From an uncultured Acidobacteriia bacterium (lineage in GTDB: Bacteria; Acidobacteriota; Terriglobia; Bryobacterales; Bryobacteraceae), in NCBI GenBank assembly GCA_903882645.1, contig CAIRXZ010000285.1:1-34863 (forward strand): a DNA stretch of 34,863 nt, given 5' to 3'. This document shows positions 1 to 8,452 of this stretch, in pieces. The position numbers and the translations under genes were made by a program. The notes under the pieces are model-generated. The model ran no database searches, had not been told where the DNA came from, and saw only the letters and a list, made by a program, of their open reading frames with translations. Every line of letters begins with the position of its first letter. Position 1 is the first letter of the stretch.

Positions 1-113
1 GCTCCGGGTCGTTCTGGACTGTCGCCGGCGCCAATGCCATCATCGCTTTGCGCTGCTGCCGCCTTAGCCACAGGTTCGAAGACTACTGGGAAACCCGTTC
101 CCGAGCCGCCTGA
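1..113 (+). mobile_element. C-terminal end of a transposase (ISKra4-like), cut by the window edge
   Basis: The third forward frame is open from base 3 to a TGA at 111-113. It encodes a tail containing [11 protein letters not shown] and RFEDYWE, which I recognise as the C-terminus of a transposase group usually assigned to ISKra4. The rest of the gene lies outside the window, so completeness cannot be judged. Just downstream, at about 120-140, a T-rich stretch runs into GTCGTGCACCCCC, which could be the right end of the element; that is an inference. Its closeness to purQ means an insertion once landed directly upstream of the purine operon. The family name is from memory and could be wrong; a transposase tail is fairly sure. 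Confidence 0.6.
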
Positions 114-217
114 TTACCCACTTTTTTGTCGTGCACCCCCCGGCGCTTGCCCTGGCGGGCGAGATGGAACCCGATTTCCGCCGGCTTCACGCGTCCGCGA
201 CCTATCGGGCCACCTGT

Positions 218-223
218 TAGAAT
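218..223 (+). promoter_or_regulatory. Putative -10 box of the purine operon
   Basis: TAGAAT lies 32 bases before the purQ ATG at 256. No convincing -35 box is seen. It lies between the transposase remnant and purQ, so the operon promoter may have been rebuilt after the insertion. Positional inference only. Confidence 0.35.
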
Positions 224-255
224 GGACCTTAGCCACCCCCGCAAGAACATTCGTC

Positions 256-924
256 ATGAAATTCGGCGTCATCGTCTTTCCCGGCAGCAACTGCGATCAC
301 GACGCTTTCTACGCCGCCAGCCAGAACCTCGGCCAACAGGCGGAGTACATCTGGCACGATTCCGCCACGCTCGGCGATGTGGACGCCGTCATTCTCCCCG
401 GCGGCTTCTCTTACGGCGATTACCTCCGTTGCGGGGCAATCGCCAAGTTCTCTCCGGTGATGAACGCGGTGCGCGGGTTCGCCCGCGAAGGCGGCCTCGT
501 GCTGGGAGTGTGCAACGGGTTCCAGATCCTCGTGGAAGCCGGTCTGCTTCCAGGCGCCTTGATCCGCAATCGCGGCCTCAAATTCATCTGCCGCGAGCTT
601 CGGCTGCGCGTCGGAACCTCGCGTTCGCCCTTCACCAGCGCCGCCGTGAAAGGCCAGGCGCTGCGCATGCCCATCGCGCACGGCGAAGGCCGCTACTTCG
701 CCGACGAGCGCACGCTCGACGAGCTCGAAGCCGAAGACCGCGTCGCGTTCCGTTATATCGATAACGCCAACGGATCGCTGCGCGACATCGCCGGCATCCT
801 CAGCCGGGAGCGCAACGTGATGGGCATGATGCCGCACCCGGAGCGCGCCACCGAACCGCTGATGGGATCGTCGGACGGACTGGTGGTGTTCCGGTCCATG
901 CTGGAAGCGGCGGTGCGCGCATGA
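256..924 (+). CDS. purQ: Phosphoribosylformylglycinamidine synthase, glutaminase subunit PurQ
   Basis: PurQ releases ammonia from glutamine for PurL in the fourth step of de novo purine synthesis. The 222-residue product begins [14 protein letters not shown], the family start, so the ATG at 256 is chosen although the frame stays open upstream to base 34. The class I amidotransferase nucleophile is Cys86 in LGVCNGFQ, and the His194/Glu196 pair lies in MPHPER. The stop codon overlaps the purL start (ATGA at 921-924), so the two are translationally coupled. The length is right for the small PurQ that works with a small PurL and with PurS; no purS is seen upstream, where a transposase tail lies instead. 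Confidence 0.97.
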   Translation: MKFGVIVFPGSNCDHDAFYAASQNLGQQAEYIWHDSATLGDVDAVILPGGFSYGDYLRCGAIAKFSPVMNAVRGFAREGGLVLGVCNGFQILVEAGLLPGALIRNRGLKFICRELRLRVGTSRSPFTSAAVKGQALRMPIAHGEGRYFADERTLDELEAEDRVAFRYIDNANGSLRDIAGILSRERNVMGMMPHPERATEPLMGSSDGLVVFRSMLEAAVRA

Positions 925-3140
925 CCGCCACGGCCATCACTCCCGAGCTGATCGCCCAGCATCAATTGACGCCGGATGAATACGGCAAGATCGTTGCGAT
1001 CCTCGGACGCGAGCCCAGCTACACCGAATTGGGCATCTTCTCGGTGATGTGGAGCGAGCACTGCTCCTATAAGAGTTCCCGCCTGCACCTGAAGAAGCTG
1101 CCGACGCGGAGCGAACTGGTGGTGCAAGGGCCCGGCGAGAACGCGGGCGTCGTCGATATCGGCGGCGGCTACGTCATCGCGTTCAAGATCGAGTCGCACA
1201 ACCACCCCAGCTTCATCGAGCCGTTTCAGGGCGCGGCCACGGGCGTAGGCGGCATTCTGCGCGATATCTTCACCATGGGCGCGCGCCCCATCGCGGTGAT
1301 GGATTCGCTGCGATTCGGCCGCCTCGACGACCCTCGAACGGGTCCGCGCAACCGCCGGGTTCTTTCGGGCGTGGTGGCGGGCATCGCGCATTACGGCAAT
1401 TGCTTCGGCGTTCCCACCGTCGGCGGCGAGTGCCTTTTCGAGCCGTGCTACGACGGCAACCCGCTGGTCAACGTCTTCGCTTTGGGCGTCTGCCGCAAGG
1501 AGGACATCTTCTACGCCAGGGCCGCCGGCGCCGGAAACCCGGTGATCTACGTCGGCGCGCGCACCGGCCGCGACGGCATCCACGGCGCCTCCATGGCCAG
1601 CGCCGAATTCACCGAGGAATCCAAACAGAAACGGCCCAACGTGCAGGTGGGCGACCCGTTCATGGAGAAACTCCTGCTGGAGGCCTGCCTGGAAGCCATG
1701 CGGACCGGCGCCATCGTCGGCATTCAGGACATGGGCGCCGCCGGCCTCACCTGCTCCACGTGCGAAATGGGCAGCCGCGGCGAGGTAGGCATCGAGATCG
1801 AGCTCGACCTTGTCCCGCAGCGCGAGACCGGCATGTCGCCCTATGAGATCATGCTTTCCGAATCGCAGGAGCGCATGCTGCTGGTGTCCGAAAAAGGCCG
1901 CGAAGATGAGGTCTTCCGGGTGTTTCGCAAGTGGGGCCTGGAATCCGCCGAGATCGGCGCGGTCACCGGGGACGGCAAGCTGCGAGTCAGGCATCACGGC
2001 GAGGTGGTCGCCGAAATCCCCAACCGCGAGCTCGCCGACGAGGCTCCGCTCTACGACCGCCCCCATGGCAAGCCGTTGCGCCACGCCGGGGACGCTCCGG
2101 AGTTTCTCCCGGCCAGCGTGCAGGAAGCCCTCCCCGCCCTGCTGGCTTCCTCCGACGTCTGTTCCAAGCGCTGGATCTGGGAACAATACGATTACCAGGT
2201 CCGCACCAATACCATCGCCGGTCCCGAGCGGACCGACGCGGCCATCGTGCGCATCAAGGAGACCGGCTCGTCGGTGGCCATGTCGCTCGACGGCAATGGC
2301 CGGTACTCCTACCTGGACCCCCGCGAGGGCGCGAAGCTCGCGGTGGCCGAGTGCTGCCGCAACCTGGCCACGGTTGGCGCGCTGCCGGTGGCGGCCACCA
2401 ATTGCCTCAACTTCGGAAACCCCGAGCGGCCCGAGATCATGGCGCAGCTCGTGGAAGCCATCGAAGGCATGGCGGATGCCTGCCGATTCTTCGGGACGCC
2501 CATCACGGGCGGCAATGTAAGCCTCTACAACGAAACGCTGGGCGAGGGCATCTATCCCACGCCGGTGCTGGGCATTGTGGGGCTGATGAAGACCGCCGCC
2601 CCGGTCACCATCCCGTTCAAGAACGCCGGCCGTAGCGTGGTCCTGTTGGGCGGTCTGGGCGGCTGCAACGATACGGATTTTGGCGGGACGGAGTACGCCA
2701 AGGTGGTCGTGGGCCGGCTCTGGGGTCTTCCGCCCGCGCTCGATATGGACCGCGAAAAGCGCGTTCACGACGCCATGCGCGCCGTCCTGGCCGAGAATCT
2801 GGCGGAGTCCGCCCACGATCTCAGCGATGGCGGCCTCGCGGTGGCGCTGGCCGAGTGCGCTTTCGGCACGGCGGAGATCGGCGCCGAGATCGATCTCGAT
2901 TCGGACCTCCGCCCCGAGATGCTCTGCTTCCACGAAGGGCCATCGCGTATCCTCGTCTCCACCGCGCATCCCCACAGGGTCGCGGCCATCGCGGCCGCGC
3001 ACGGGGTGGACGCTCCGGCGCTGGGCGTTACAATCGAGAGGGGAATCGAGATCCGGCAACGGACCATGACGCTGGGTTCATGGGACATCTCGAGTTTGAA
3101 ATCGGTTTACTGCCAGGCGCTCGAATCGCATGTCAAATAA
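921..3140 (+). CDS. purL: Phosphoribosylformylglycinamidine synthase, small-type PurL
   Basis: PurL is the ATP-dependent synthase subunit that converts FGAR to FGAM with ammonia from PurQ. At 739 residues it is the Bacillus-type small PurL rather than the fused enzyme of about 1300 residues. The conserved block [20 protein letters not shown] and the following DIFTMGARP are intact, as is the second AIR-synthase-like half with NCLNFGNPE and [10 protein letters not shown]. It overlaps purQ by 4 bases, and its last 11 bases overlap the purF ATG at 3130. The small type normally needs PurS as a bridge, so purS should be elsewhere in the genome. Confidence 0.97.
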   Translation: MTATAITPELIAQHQLTPDEYGKIVAILGREPSYTELGIFSVMWSEHCSYKSSRLHLKKLPTRSELVVQGPGENAGVVDIGGGYVIAFKIESHNHPSFIEPFQGAATGVGGILRDIFTMGARPIAVMDSLRFGRLDDPRTGPRNRRVLSGVVAGIAHYGNCFGVPTVGGECLFEPCYDGNPLVNVFALGVCRKEDIFYARAAGAGNPVIYVGARTGRDGIHGASMASAEFTEESKQKRPNVQVGDPFMEKLLLEACLEAMRTGAIVGIQDMGAAGLTCSTCEMGSRGEVGIEIELDLVPQRETGMSPYEIMLSESQERMLLVSEKGREDEVFRVFRKWGLESAEIGAVTGDGKLRVRHHGEVVAEIPNRELADEAPLYDRPHGKPLRHAGDAPEFLPASVQEALPALLASSDVCSKRWIWEQYDYQVRTNTIAGPERTDAAIVRIKETGSSVAMSLDGNGRYSYLDPREGAKLAVAECCRNLATVGALPVAATNCLNFGNPERPEIMAQLVEAIEGMADACRFFGTPITGGNVSLYNETLGEGIYPTPVLGIVGLMKTAAPVTIPFKNAGRSVVLLGGLGGCNDTDFGGTEYAKVVVGRLWGLPPALDMDREKRVHDAMRAVLAENLAESAHDLSDGGLAVALAECAFGTAEIGAEIDLDSDLRPEMLCFHEGPSRILVSTAHPHRVAAIAAAHGVDAPALGVTIERGIEIRQRTMTLGSWDISSLKSVYCQALESHVK

Positions 3141-4713
3141 GCCGTCAGCCTTCAGCGATCGGCCGTCAGCTAAGAGCCGGTCGGGCAGGCCTGACGGCCT
3201 GCCCGCGGTTCCGGCCTGCCTTGTATCGGGGCATGGCTTTTGCCGTGCCGAACCTTCCGGGAAAGAGCCCGGGCTTCAGCCCCTGGGTCCGCCTTCTTCG
3301 GACAAATTCCACGACGAGTGCGGCGTTGTCGCCGTTTATGGGCACCCCGAAGCGGCCAAGCTGGCGTACCTGGGGCTGTACGCCTTGCAGCACCGCGGCC
3401 AGGAGAGCGCGGGCATCTGCACCAGCGACGGCGCGGTCATTCATTGCCGGAAGTCCATGGGCCACGTGGCGGACATCTTCACCAGTTCCGTTCTGGCGGA
3501 GCTTCCCGGCGAGCGGGCTATCGGCCACACGCGCTATTCGACCGCCGGGGACACGGCCCTGCTCAACGCCCAGCCGTTCGCGGTGGCGTGCAACAAAGGC
3601 CGCGTGGCCATCGCCCACAACGGCAACATTACCAACGCCGCCGACTTGCGGCACGACCTGGAGCGCGGCGGCTCCATCTTCCAGGCCAACAGCGATACGG
3701 AAGTGATCCTCCACCTGGTGGCGCGCTCCTCGGAGCGCACCCTGGCGGGCGCTCTGCGCGACGCGCTGCTGCAACTGGAAGGCGCCTTCTCGCTCGTGTT
3801 CCTGGCCGAAGACCGCGTCATCCTGGCGCGCGACCCGCACGGCTTCCGCCCTTTGGCCGTGGGCGAAATGGAGTTTTCCGGCGGCCGGAAATGTCACGTG
3901 GCCGCTTCGGAAACATGCGCCTTCGATCTGATCGGGGCCGCCTACCTGCACGAAGTGGACCCCGGCGAAATGGTCGTCATCGGCCCGGTGGGCATCACCC
4001 GCGAGCGATGGGCGCCCGAGCAGCCCCGCTCGCAGTGCGTCTTCGAGCACGTCTATTTCTCGCGGCCCGATTCCATCGTGTTCGGGCGCGCGGTGCAGGA
4101 GTCGCGCGAGAACCTGGGCCGCCTGCTGGCCCGCGAATGCCCGGCGGACGCCGACATCGTGGTCCCCGTCCCGGATTCGGGCGTCGCCGCGGCGCTCGGC
4201 TATTCTTCCGAGTCCGGCATTCCTTTCCGCCACGCCCTCATCCGCAATCACTACGTGGGCCGCACCTTCATCGAGCCTTCGCAGGCCATCCGCGATTTCG
4301 GCGTCAAGCTCAAGCTCAACCCCGTCCGCTACCTGCTGCAGGGCAAAAGCGTGATCCTGGTGGACGATTCCATCGTGCGCGGCACCACCAGCCGCAAGAT
4401 CGTCCGCATGGTGCGCCAGGCCGGCGCCCGCGAAGTGCACCTGCGCATCTCCTGTCCGCCCACCGTTTCACCATGTTTCTACGGCGTGGACACGCCGACG
4501 CGGGGCGAGTTGATCGGCTCCAGCCACAACGTGGAAGAGATCCGGCGGTTCGTCGAAGCCGACTCGCTGGGCTACCTGTCCCTCGCTTCCCTCCGCCTTG
4601 CGGTGGACGACGACCGGCGCCACGAATACTGCTACGCCTGCTACACCGGCGACTACCCCACGGACCTGGTCAACATCGAAGAGCTGATCGCGGCGCGTCC
4701 CAAGAGGCGCTGA
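3130..4713 (+). CDS. purF: Amidophosphoribosyltransferase PurF with an unusually long N-terminal propeptide
   Basis: PurF makes phosphoribosylamine from PRPP and glutamine, the committed step of purine synthesis. The catalytic N-terminal Cys is Cys64 (codon 3319-3321) in [10 protein letters not shown], followed by [11 protein letters not shown]. The PRPP loop [13 protein letters not shown] is intact. Cysteines at SETCAFD, RISCPP and the pair in YCYACY match the four ligands of the [4Fe-4S] cluster of the Bacillus-type enzyme, which is made with a short propeptide. The only in-frame ATG before the catalytic Cys is at 3130, inside purL, which gives a 63-residue propeptide encoded by repeat-like DNA. 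No in-frame ATG or ribosome site lies nearer the Cys. The enzyme identity is certain; the true start is not. Confidence 0.93.
   Translation: MSNKPSAFSDRPSAKSRSGRPDGLPAVPACLVSGHGFCRAEPSGKEPGLQPLGPPSSDKFHDECGVVAVYGHPEAAKLAYLGLYALQHRGQESAGICTSDGAVIHCRKSMGHVADIFTSSVLAELPGERAIGHTRYSTAGDTALLNAQPFAVACNKGRVAIAHNGNITNAADLRHDLERGGSIFQANSDTEVILHLVARSSERTLAGALRDALLQLEGAFSLVFLAEDRVILARDPHGFRPLAVGEMEFSGGRKCHVAASETCAFDLIGAAYLHEVDPGEMVVIGPVGITRERWAPEQPRSQCVFEHVYFSRPDSIVFGRAVQESRENLGRLLARECPADADIVVPVPDSGVAAALGYSSESGIPFRHALIRNHYVGRTFIEPSQAIRDFGVKLKLNPVRYLLQGKSVILVDDSIVRGTTSRKIVRMVRQAGAREVHLRISCPPTVSPCFYGVDTPTRGELIGSSHNVEEIRRFVEADSLGYLSLASLRLAVDDDRRHEYCYACYTGDYPTDLVNIEELIAARPKRR
3141..3300 (+). repeat. Intergenic repeat-like insert translated as the PurF N-terminus
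   Basis: The segment starts directly after the purL stop. It holds GCCGTCAGC twice (3141-3149 and 3162-3170), a perfect hairpin GGGCAGGCC-TGAC-GGCCTGCCC at 3183-3204, and at 3285-3300 the 16-mer GGGTCCGCCTTCTTCG. A copy of this 16-mer with one mismatch lies in the spacer after efp (16540-16555). The segment looks like a cluster of dispersed palindromic repeats, not protein-coding sequence, yet it is open in the purF frame from end to end. Confidence 0.6.
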
Positions 4714-4754
4714 GAACCGGGACCGCCCCCCGAGGTGCAAAGTGCCGGGCGGGC

Positions 4755-5120
4755 CTAGCCGGCCCCGCCGGCACGCTTGAGCAGCAGCTTCAGGCCGTCG
4801 GCGCAGAGGGTCGCCGCATGCTTCGACGCCGGCGGCAGGCCGCCCAGCGCCTCGTCGATGACGGAAGGATCGAAGGCCGCCAGTCCGTCGCGGCCCTTTC
4901 CCTGCATCCATTCCGCAAGCGCCGAACCGGCCGCGATGGACGCCGCGCAGCCGAGCGCCTTGTAGCGCACCTCGACCGCTACGCCTCCTTCGAACCTCGC
5001 CGAGAGCCGCAGGATGTCGCCGCAGGCGGGGTTCGAGACCTCCACCGCTACCGCCGGCGGCGCGAGCTCACCGACGTTGCGCGGGTTGCTGAAGTGCTCG
5101 ATGAGGCGCTCCGGGTACAT
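4755..5120 (-). CDS. IscU/NifU-N-like iron-sulfur cluster scaffold protein
   Basis: Scaffold on which Fe-S clusters are assembled before transfer to client proteins. The 121-residue product has the family start MYPERLIEHFSNPRNVG and the three ligand cysteines: Cys33 in NPACGDIL, Cys58 in ALGCAAS and Cys106 in ATLCADG. An upstream in-frame ATG at 5141 would add seven residues, but the start at 5120 matches IscU and SufU better. The gene converges on purF, itself probably a [4Fe-4S] enzyme, and diverges from the Nudix gene with only 19 bases between the starts. No isc or suf genes adjoin it, so iscU versus sufU cannot be decided; the K-H-A-A motif before Cys106 is IscU-like. Confidence 0.88.
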   Translation of the reverse strand: MYPERLIEHFSNPRNVGELAPPAVAVEVSNPACGDILRLSARFEGGVAVEVRYKALGCAASIAAGSALAEWMQGKGRDGLAAFDPSVIDEALGGLPPASKHAATLCADGLKLLLKRAGGAG

Positions 5121-5128
5121 CGTATGTT

Positions 5129-5138
5129 CCAATATTGG
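5129..5138. promoter_or_regulatory. 10-bp palindrome between divergent starts
   Basis: CCAATATTGG is a perfect palindrome in the 19-base gap between the scaffold start (5120, minus) and the Nudix start (5140, plus). It could be an operator acting on both genes, but a 10-bp palindrome may also be chance. Confidence 0.25.
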
Positions 5139-5139
5139 C

Positions 5140-5574
5140 ATGCTTCAGGTGGTCGCCGCGATTATTGAGCGGGAGGGCCGCGCGCTGATTTGCCGCCGCA
5201 GGCCCGAACAATCCCATCCGCTGCAATGGGAGTTCCCGGGAGGCAAGGTCGAGCCGGGCGAGACACCCGCCCAGGCGCTGGCGCGCGAACTGGAAGAAGA
5301 GACCGGCATCCGCGGCGCGACCGGCGATGAGGTCGCGCGCTACGAGTTCGCTTATCCCGGCAAACCGCCCGTCGAGTTGATCTTCTACCGCGTGCTGGCG
5401 TTCCAGGGAGAGCCGCGCAACCTGATCTTCCAGGAAATGCGCTGGGAGACGCCCGAAAGGCTCGGCGAGTACGATTTCGTCGAAGGCGACCTCGAATTCC
5501 TGCGCGGGTTCTCCGCCGGGCGGGATGGGCGCGAACCGGGGTCGCCACAGGCCCGCCATCGCGAAATCACGTAA
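5140..5574 (+). CDS. mutT: Nudix hydrolase, MutT-like (8-oxo-dGTP diphosphatase)
   Basis: Nudix enzymes hydrolyse nucleoside diphosphate derivatives; MutT removes 8-oxo-dGTP from the nucleotide pool and prevents A:T to C:G changes. The 144-residue product begins MLQVVAAIIEREGRALICRR. The Nudix box is complete: GKVEPGE, seven residues, then RELEEETGI. The WEFPGGK lead-in and the length are typical of MutT. The ATG at 5140 is preferred over an upstream ATG at 5014, which would add 42 residues antisense to the scaffold gene. Substrate specificity cannot be read from sequence, so another small Nudix activity is possible. Confidence 0.88.
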   Translation: MLQVVAAIIEREGRALICRRRPEQSHPLQWEFPGGKVEPGETPAQALARELEEETGIRGATGDEVARYEFAYPGKPPVELIFYRVLAFQGEPRNLIFQEMRWETPERLGEYDFVEGDLEFLRGFSAGRDGREPGSPQARHREIT

Positions 5575-5587
5575 ACTGAGATCAGGT

Positions 5588-5917
5588 ATGAGCGCTCTGC
5601 GCCAAGTCGAGAAACTGCTTCCAGCCCTCAGCCGCGCCGAAAAGGCGCAACTGCTTCGCCTCGTCGCGCAGGACCTGAATGATGCGTTTCCCGGAATCGA
5701 TTCGACTCCGGGAGTTTGCGGTGGCGAACCGTGCATCGTTCGCACCCGCATCCCAGTCTGGGCGCTCGAACAGTCGCGCCGCCTGGGGATGAGCGAAGAT
5801 GCGCTCCTGCGATCCTATCCGGCGTTGCGCGCCGAAGACCTGGTCAATGCGTGGGCCTACGCGCGTTCGCATCGCGCGGAAATCGAAGACCAGATCCGCG
5901 AGAACGAAAGCGCCTGA
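5588..5917 (+). CDS. DUF433 family antitoxin
   Basis: A 109-residue protein whose second half, from GVCGGEPCIVRTRIPVW through DLVNAWAYARSHRAEI, is the DUF433 winged-helix domain found in antitoxins. The N-terminal 35 residues are a helical extension. The start at 5588 follows the mutT stop by 13 bases; a longer frame reaching back into mutT is open but lacks family support. The partner gene follows after 4 bases, the usual antitoxin-first order. Such antitoxins usually bind their own promoter; TAAACT at 5572-5577 is a possible -10 box. Confidence 0.85.
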   Translation: MSALRQVEKLLPALSRAEKAQLLRLVAQDLNDAFPGIDSTPGVCGGEPCIVRTRIPVWALEQSRRLGMSEDALLRSYPALRAEDLVNAWAYARSHRAEIEDQIRENESA

Positions 5918-5921
5918 ACCG

Positions 5922-6269
5922 ATGGCCCGCTTCTATTCGAACGAGAACTTCCCGCTACTGACGGCGGTGAACCTTCGGGAACTCGGACACGAAGTAATGA
6001 CCGCCTTTGAGGCCGGGAACGCCAATCGACGCGTGGCGGATGAGGCCGTCCTTGCCTATGCCATGTCTGGGAATCGCGCCGTTCTGACCATCAATCGCAA
6101 GCACTTCATCGCGCTTCACCACCGAACGCCGACTCATTGCGGAATCGTGGTTTGCTCATTAGACTCGGACTTCGCCGGACAAGCAAATCGCATCCACGCG
6201 GCGGTCTCGATCCACGCGGACCTGACAGGCATGCTGATTCGCGTGAACCGGCCGGATCAAACGTTTTGA
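5922..6269 (+). CDS. DUF5615 PIN-like toxin of the DUF433/DUF5615 pair
   Basis: A 115-residue protein of the DUF5615 (Mut7-C-like, PIN-fold) family, regularly encoded after a DUF433 gene and presumed to be an RNase toxin. It begins MARFYSNENFPLLTAVNLRELGHEV and has the family core AVLTINRKHFIALHH and HCGIVVCS. The family start as I know it is YADENFP with Asp; here it is YSNENFP. The usual RRDF is RKHF. If these are catalytic acids, the toxin may be weak or dead. The start ATG is 4 bases after the antitoxin stop. Confidence 0.82.
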   Translation: MARFYSNENFPLLTAVNLRELGHEVMTAFEAGNANRRVADEAVLAYAMSGNRAVLTINRKHFIALHHRTPTHCGIVVCSLDSDFAGQANRIHAAVSIHADLTGMLIRVNRPDQTF

Positions 6270-6274
6270 ACCAC

Positions 6275-8308
6275 ATGGAAACGCTCTTGCGGGTCCGCGA
6301 CAAGCGGCGCGCCGGCGCGCTGCCATGGATCTATGCGTGCATCCTCGCCGGGATTGGGGTCTTCATCTGCCGGGAAGCCTTCGTCACGGAAGCGGCCCCG
6401 CATTTCAATTCCATGCAAGGGGAGTGGCTGGCGCTGGCGCGAATCGCCGGGCTCGGCTGGGTCTCGCCCCGCTGGTGGCCTTACTGGGGCGCGGGCGCGC
6501 CCGTCGAGTACGCCTACGCCCCGCTGATTCCCTTCTCGATCGCGGCGCTGGCGCGCATCCTTCACTCCTCGCCGGCGCTGGCTCTTAACGTCATCCTGGG
6601 CGTGGTCTATTGCCTCGGTCCTCTCACGCTGTACGTGGCGATGTGGCGGCTGACAAAGGCGCCCGGCTGGAGTTTCCTGGCCGCGCTGGTTTATCTGCTC
6701 GCGGCGCCTCCGGCGGGCGTCGATCCCGGCAGCGGTTTCGGGCTTGCCTGGTTCGCGACCGCGCGGCGCGGCTCCCGGCTGTTCGAATGGGACGACCTGC
6801 CGCATCAAACCTGCCTCGCGCTCCTGCCCGTCCTCGTCTGGCTGCTGGCGCGCGCTCTGAAGGGGCGGCGCGCGTTCGATTACGCCGCGGCCGGCGCCGC
6901 GATGGCTCTCATGATGCTCGCCAGCATGTTCGGGTTCGTGCTGGCGGCGCTTGCGGCCGTCTGCGTGCCCCTGGCGATGGAGAATCGTCTCTGGCGGCAG
7001 GGGCTTGCGCGCGCGGCGCTGGCGCTGGCGGCGGCGTATCTGGCGGCCAGCCCATGGGCGCCGCCTTCCTTGTTTGTGACGATCCGCTCCAACTCCGTCT
7101 TCGACCACGAGGCGGGTCCGCCGGCGCGCGCGATGCTGGCTTTAGCCATCGTGGCCTTCGCCTGGTGGCTCACGTGGCGCCTCTCGCGCCGGCGCATTCG
7201 CGACTGGCCGGTGCGCTGGATTGCGCTGTTTGCCTGCCCCGCCATCCTGGTTCCGGCGCTCGACCGCTACCTGGCGCTGCATTTCCTCCTTCAGCCGCAG
7301 CGGTACGTGGTCGAGATGGAGCTGGCGCTGGCTCTTTCGCTCGTGTTCGCGCTGCGGCCCGCGCTCCGGCGCATCCAGCCGCGCGTGCGCGCGCTGCTGG
7401 CGATCCCGCTGCTGCTCTTAGCCGTCCGCCAAGTGGAGACGCATCGCCGATCCGTCAAGACGATGCTGCGGCCTGTCGATACCGCCGGGAGCATCGAGCG
7501 CCGCTCGGCGAAGTGGGTTGCGGCGGCCTTGCCCGGGCAGCGCGTCATGATGACTGGATCAATGGCCGCCTGGCTGAACGCGTTCACGGACTCGCCGCAA
7601 CTGGGCGCGCAGTCCTACAGCACCGCTCCGAACCAGTTGCAGCAGGTCGCGCAGTACGCCATCTTTTCCGGTCAAGGCATGGGCGAACGCGACGCGGAGT
7701 ACTCCATCCTGTGGCTGAAGGCGTTCGGCGCGCAGGCCGTGGCCGTTCCCGGGCCGCAAAGTCCGGAGTACTGGAAACCGTTCGCGCACCCGCGCAAGTT
7801 CGACGGCGTTCTTCCCGTCCTGTGGCGCGAGGACGACACCACCATCTACCGCGTGCCGCAAGTCTCCGCCTCGCTGGCCCACGTAATGCGGCCCGAGCAG
7901 TTGGTGCGCCGGCGGCCGTTCGACGGCGTGGACGTGGAAGAACTGCGGCAGTATGTCGCGGCGCTCGATAACCCGCCCGCCCCGGCATCATTCGAATGGC
8001 GTGGCGCCAACCAAGCCGCGATCCGCGCTCGCCTCGAACCGGGGCAGGCGATTTCGGTTCAAATCACGTTCGATCGGGGCTGGCGCGCACGGGTGAACGG
8101 CTCCCCGCGCGTGGTCCGCGCGGACGGGATCGGGCTGATGGTTGTGGAACCGGACTGCGCCGGCGAGTGCGCGATCACGCTCGATTACGACGGCGGCTGG
8201 GAAGCCAAGGCGTGCCGGGCGGCGAGCATCGGCACGCTGCTGCTGGCGGCGGGAGCCCTAGTCTTCTCGCGGCGGCGCGGACAGCCAATACCGATGCAAT
8301 CCGCGTAA
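6275..8308 (+). CDS. Large multi-spanning membrane protein, GT-C / PTPS_related-like
   Basis: A 677-residue protein with about ten hydrophobic helices in the first 430 residues and a soluble C-terminal part ending in one more helix and RRRGQP. The early region (HFNSMQGEWLALARI, then WWPYWGAGAPVEYAYAPLIP) resembles the lumenal loop of GT-C-fold membrane glycosyltransferases and the Pfam group called 6-pyruvoyltetrahydropterin synthase related, despite no enzymatic relation to PTPS. A beta-rich segment near residues 570-640 recalls the C-terminal domain of YfhO-type proteins. The ATG at 6275 lies 5 bases after the toxin stop; the longer frame from 6137 overlaps the toxin and is rejected. The function is unknown; transfer of lipid-linked sugars is a guess. 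Confidence 0.7.
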   Translation: METLLRVRDKRRAGALPWIYACILAGIGVFICREAFVTEAAPHFNSMQGEWLALARIAGLGWVSPRWWPYWGAGAPVEYAYAPLIPFSIAALARILHSSPALALNVILGVVYCLGPLTLYVAMWRLTKAPGWSFLAALVYLLAAPPAGVDPGSGFGLAWFATARRGSRLFEWDDLPHQTCLALLPVLVWLLARALKGRRAFDYAAAGAAMALMMLASMFGFVLAALAAVCVPLAMENRLWRQGLARAALALAAAYLAASPWAPPSLFVTIRSNSVFDHEAGPPARAMLALAIVAFAWWLTWRLSRRRIRDWPVRWIALFACPAILVPALDRYLALHFLLQPQRYVVEMELALALSLVFALRPALRRIQPRVRALLAIPLLLLAVRQVETHRRSVKTMLRPVDTAGSIERRSAKWVAAALPGQRVMMTGSMAAWLNAFTDSPQLGAQSYSTAPNQLQQVAQYAIFSGQGMGERDAEYSILWLKAFGAQAVAVPGPQSPEYWKPFAHPRKFDGVLPVLWREDDTTIYRVPQVSASLAHVMRPEQLVRRRPFDGVDVEELRQYVAALDNPPAPASFEWRGANQAAIRARLEPGQAISVQITFDRGWRARVNGSPRVVRADGIGLMVVEPDCAGECAITLDYDGGWEAKACRAASIGTLLLAAGALVFSRRRGQPIPMQSA

Positions 8309-8356
8309 TCGGCGCACGTCGCGGACATTGCCGGCGCGTCCTTGCTGTCCGGCGGT

Positions 8357-8362
8357 TATACT
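8357..8362 (+). promoter_or_regulatory. Putative -10 box before the nitrilase-family gene
   Basis: TATACT stands 90 bases before the GTG start at 8453. No good -35 hexamer is at the expected distance. It resembles the TATACT and TATAAT boxes before several other genes here. Confidence 0.4.
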
Positions 8363-8452
8363 GAGGCGAGGAATCTCCATCGGAAAGGCCGGTTGCCAAA
8401 GCGCGGGATTCGGCGCCGCCGGTCTTGCTGAGCGTAACCCTGGGACAAACCC

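Noticed and set aside
70-90. GGTTCGAAGAC as a tRNA T-loop
   Set aside because: No acceptor or anticodon stems can be formed around it; it lies in the transposase tail.
753-3059. Minus-strand open frame of 768 codons opposite purL
   Set aside because: It is a shadow of a GC-rich coding gene; its translation is rich in Arg, His and Asp without any family motif, while purL on the plus strand is certain.
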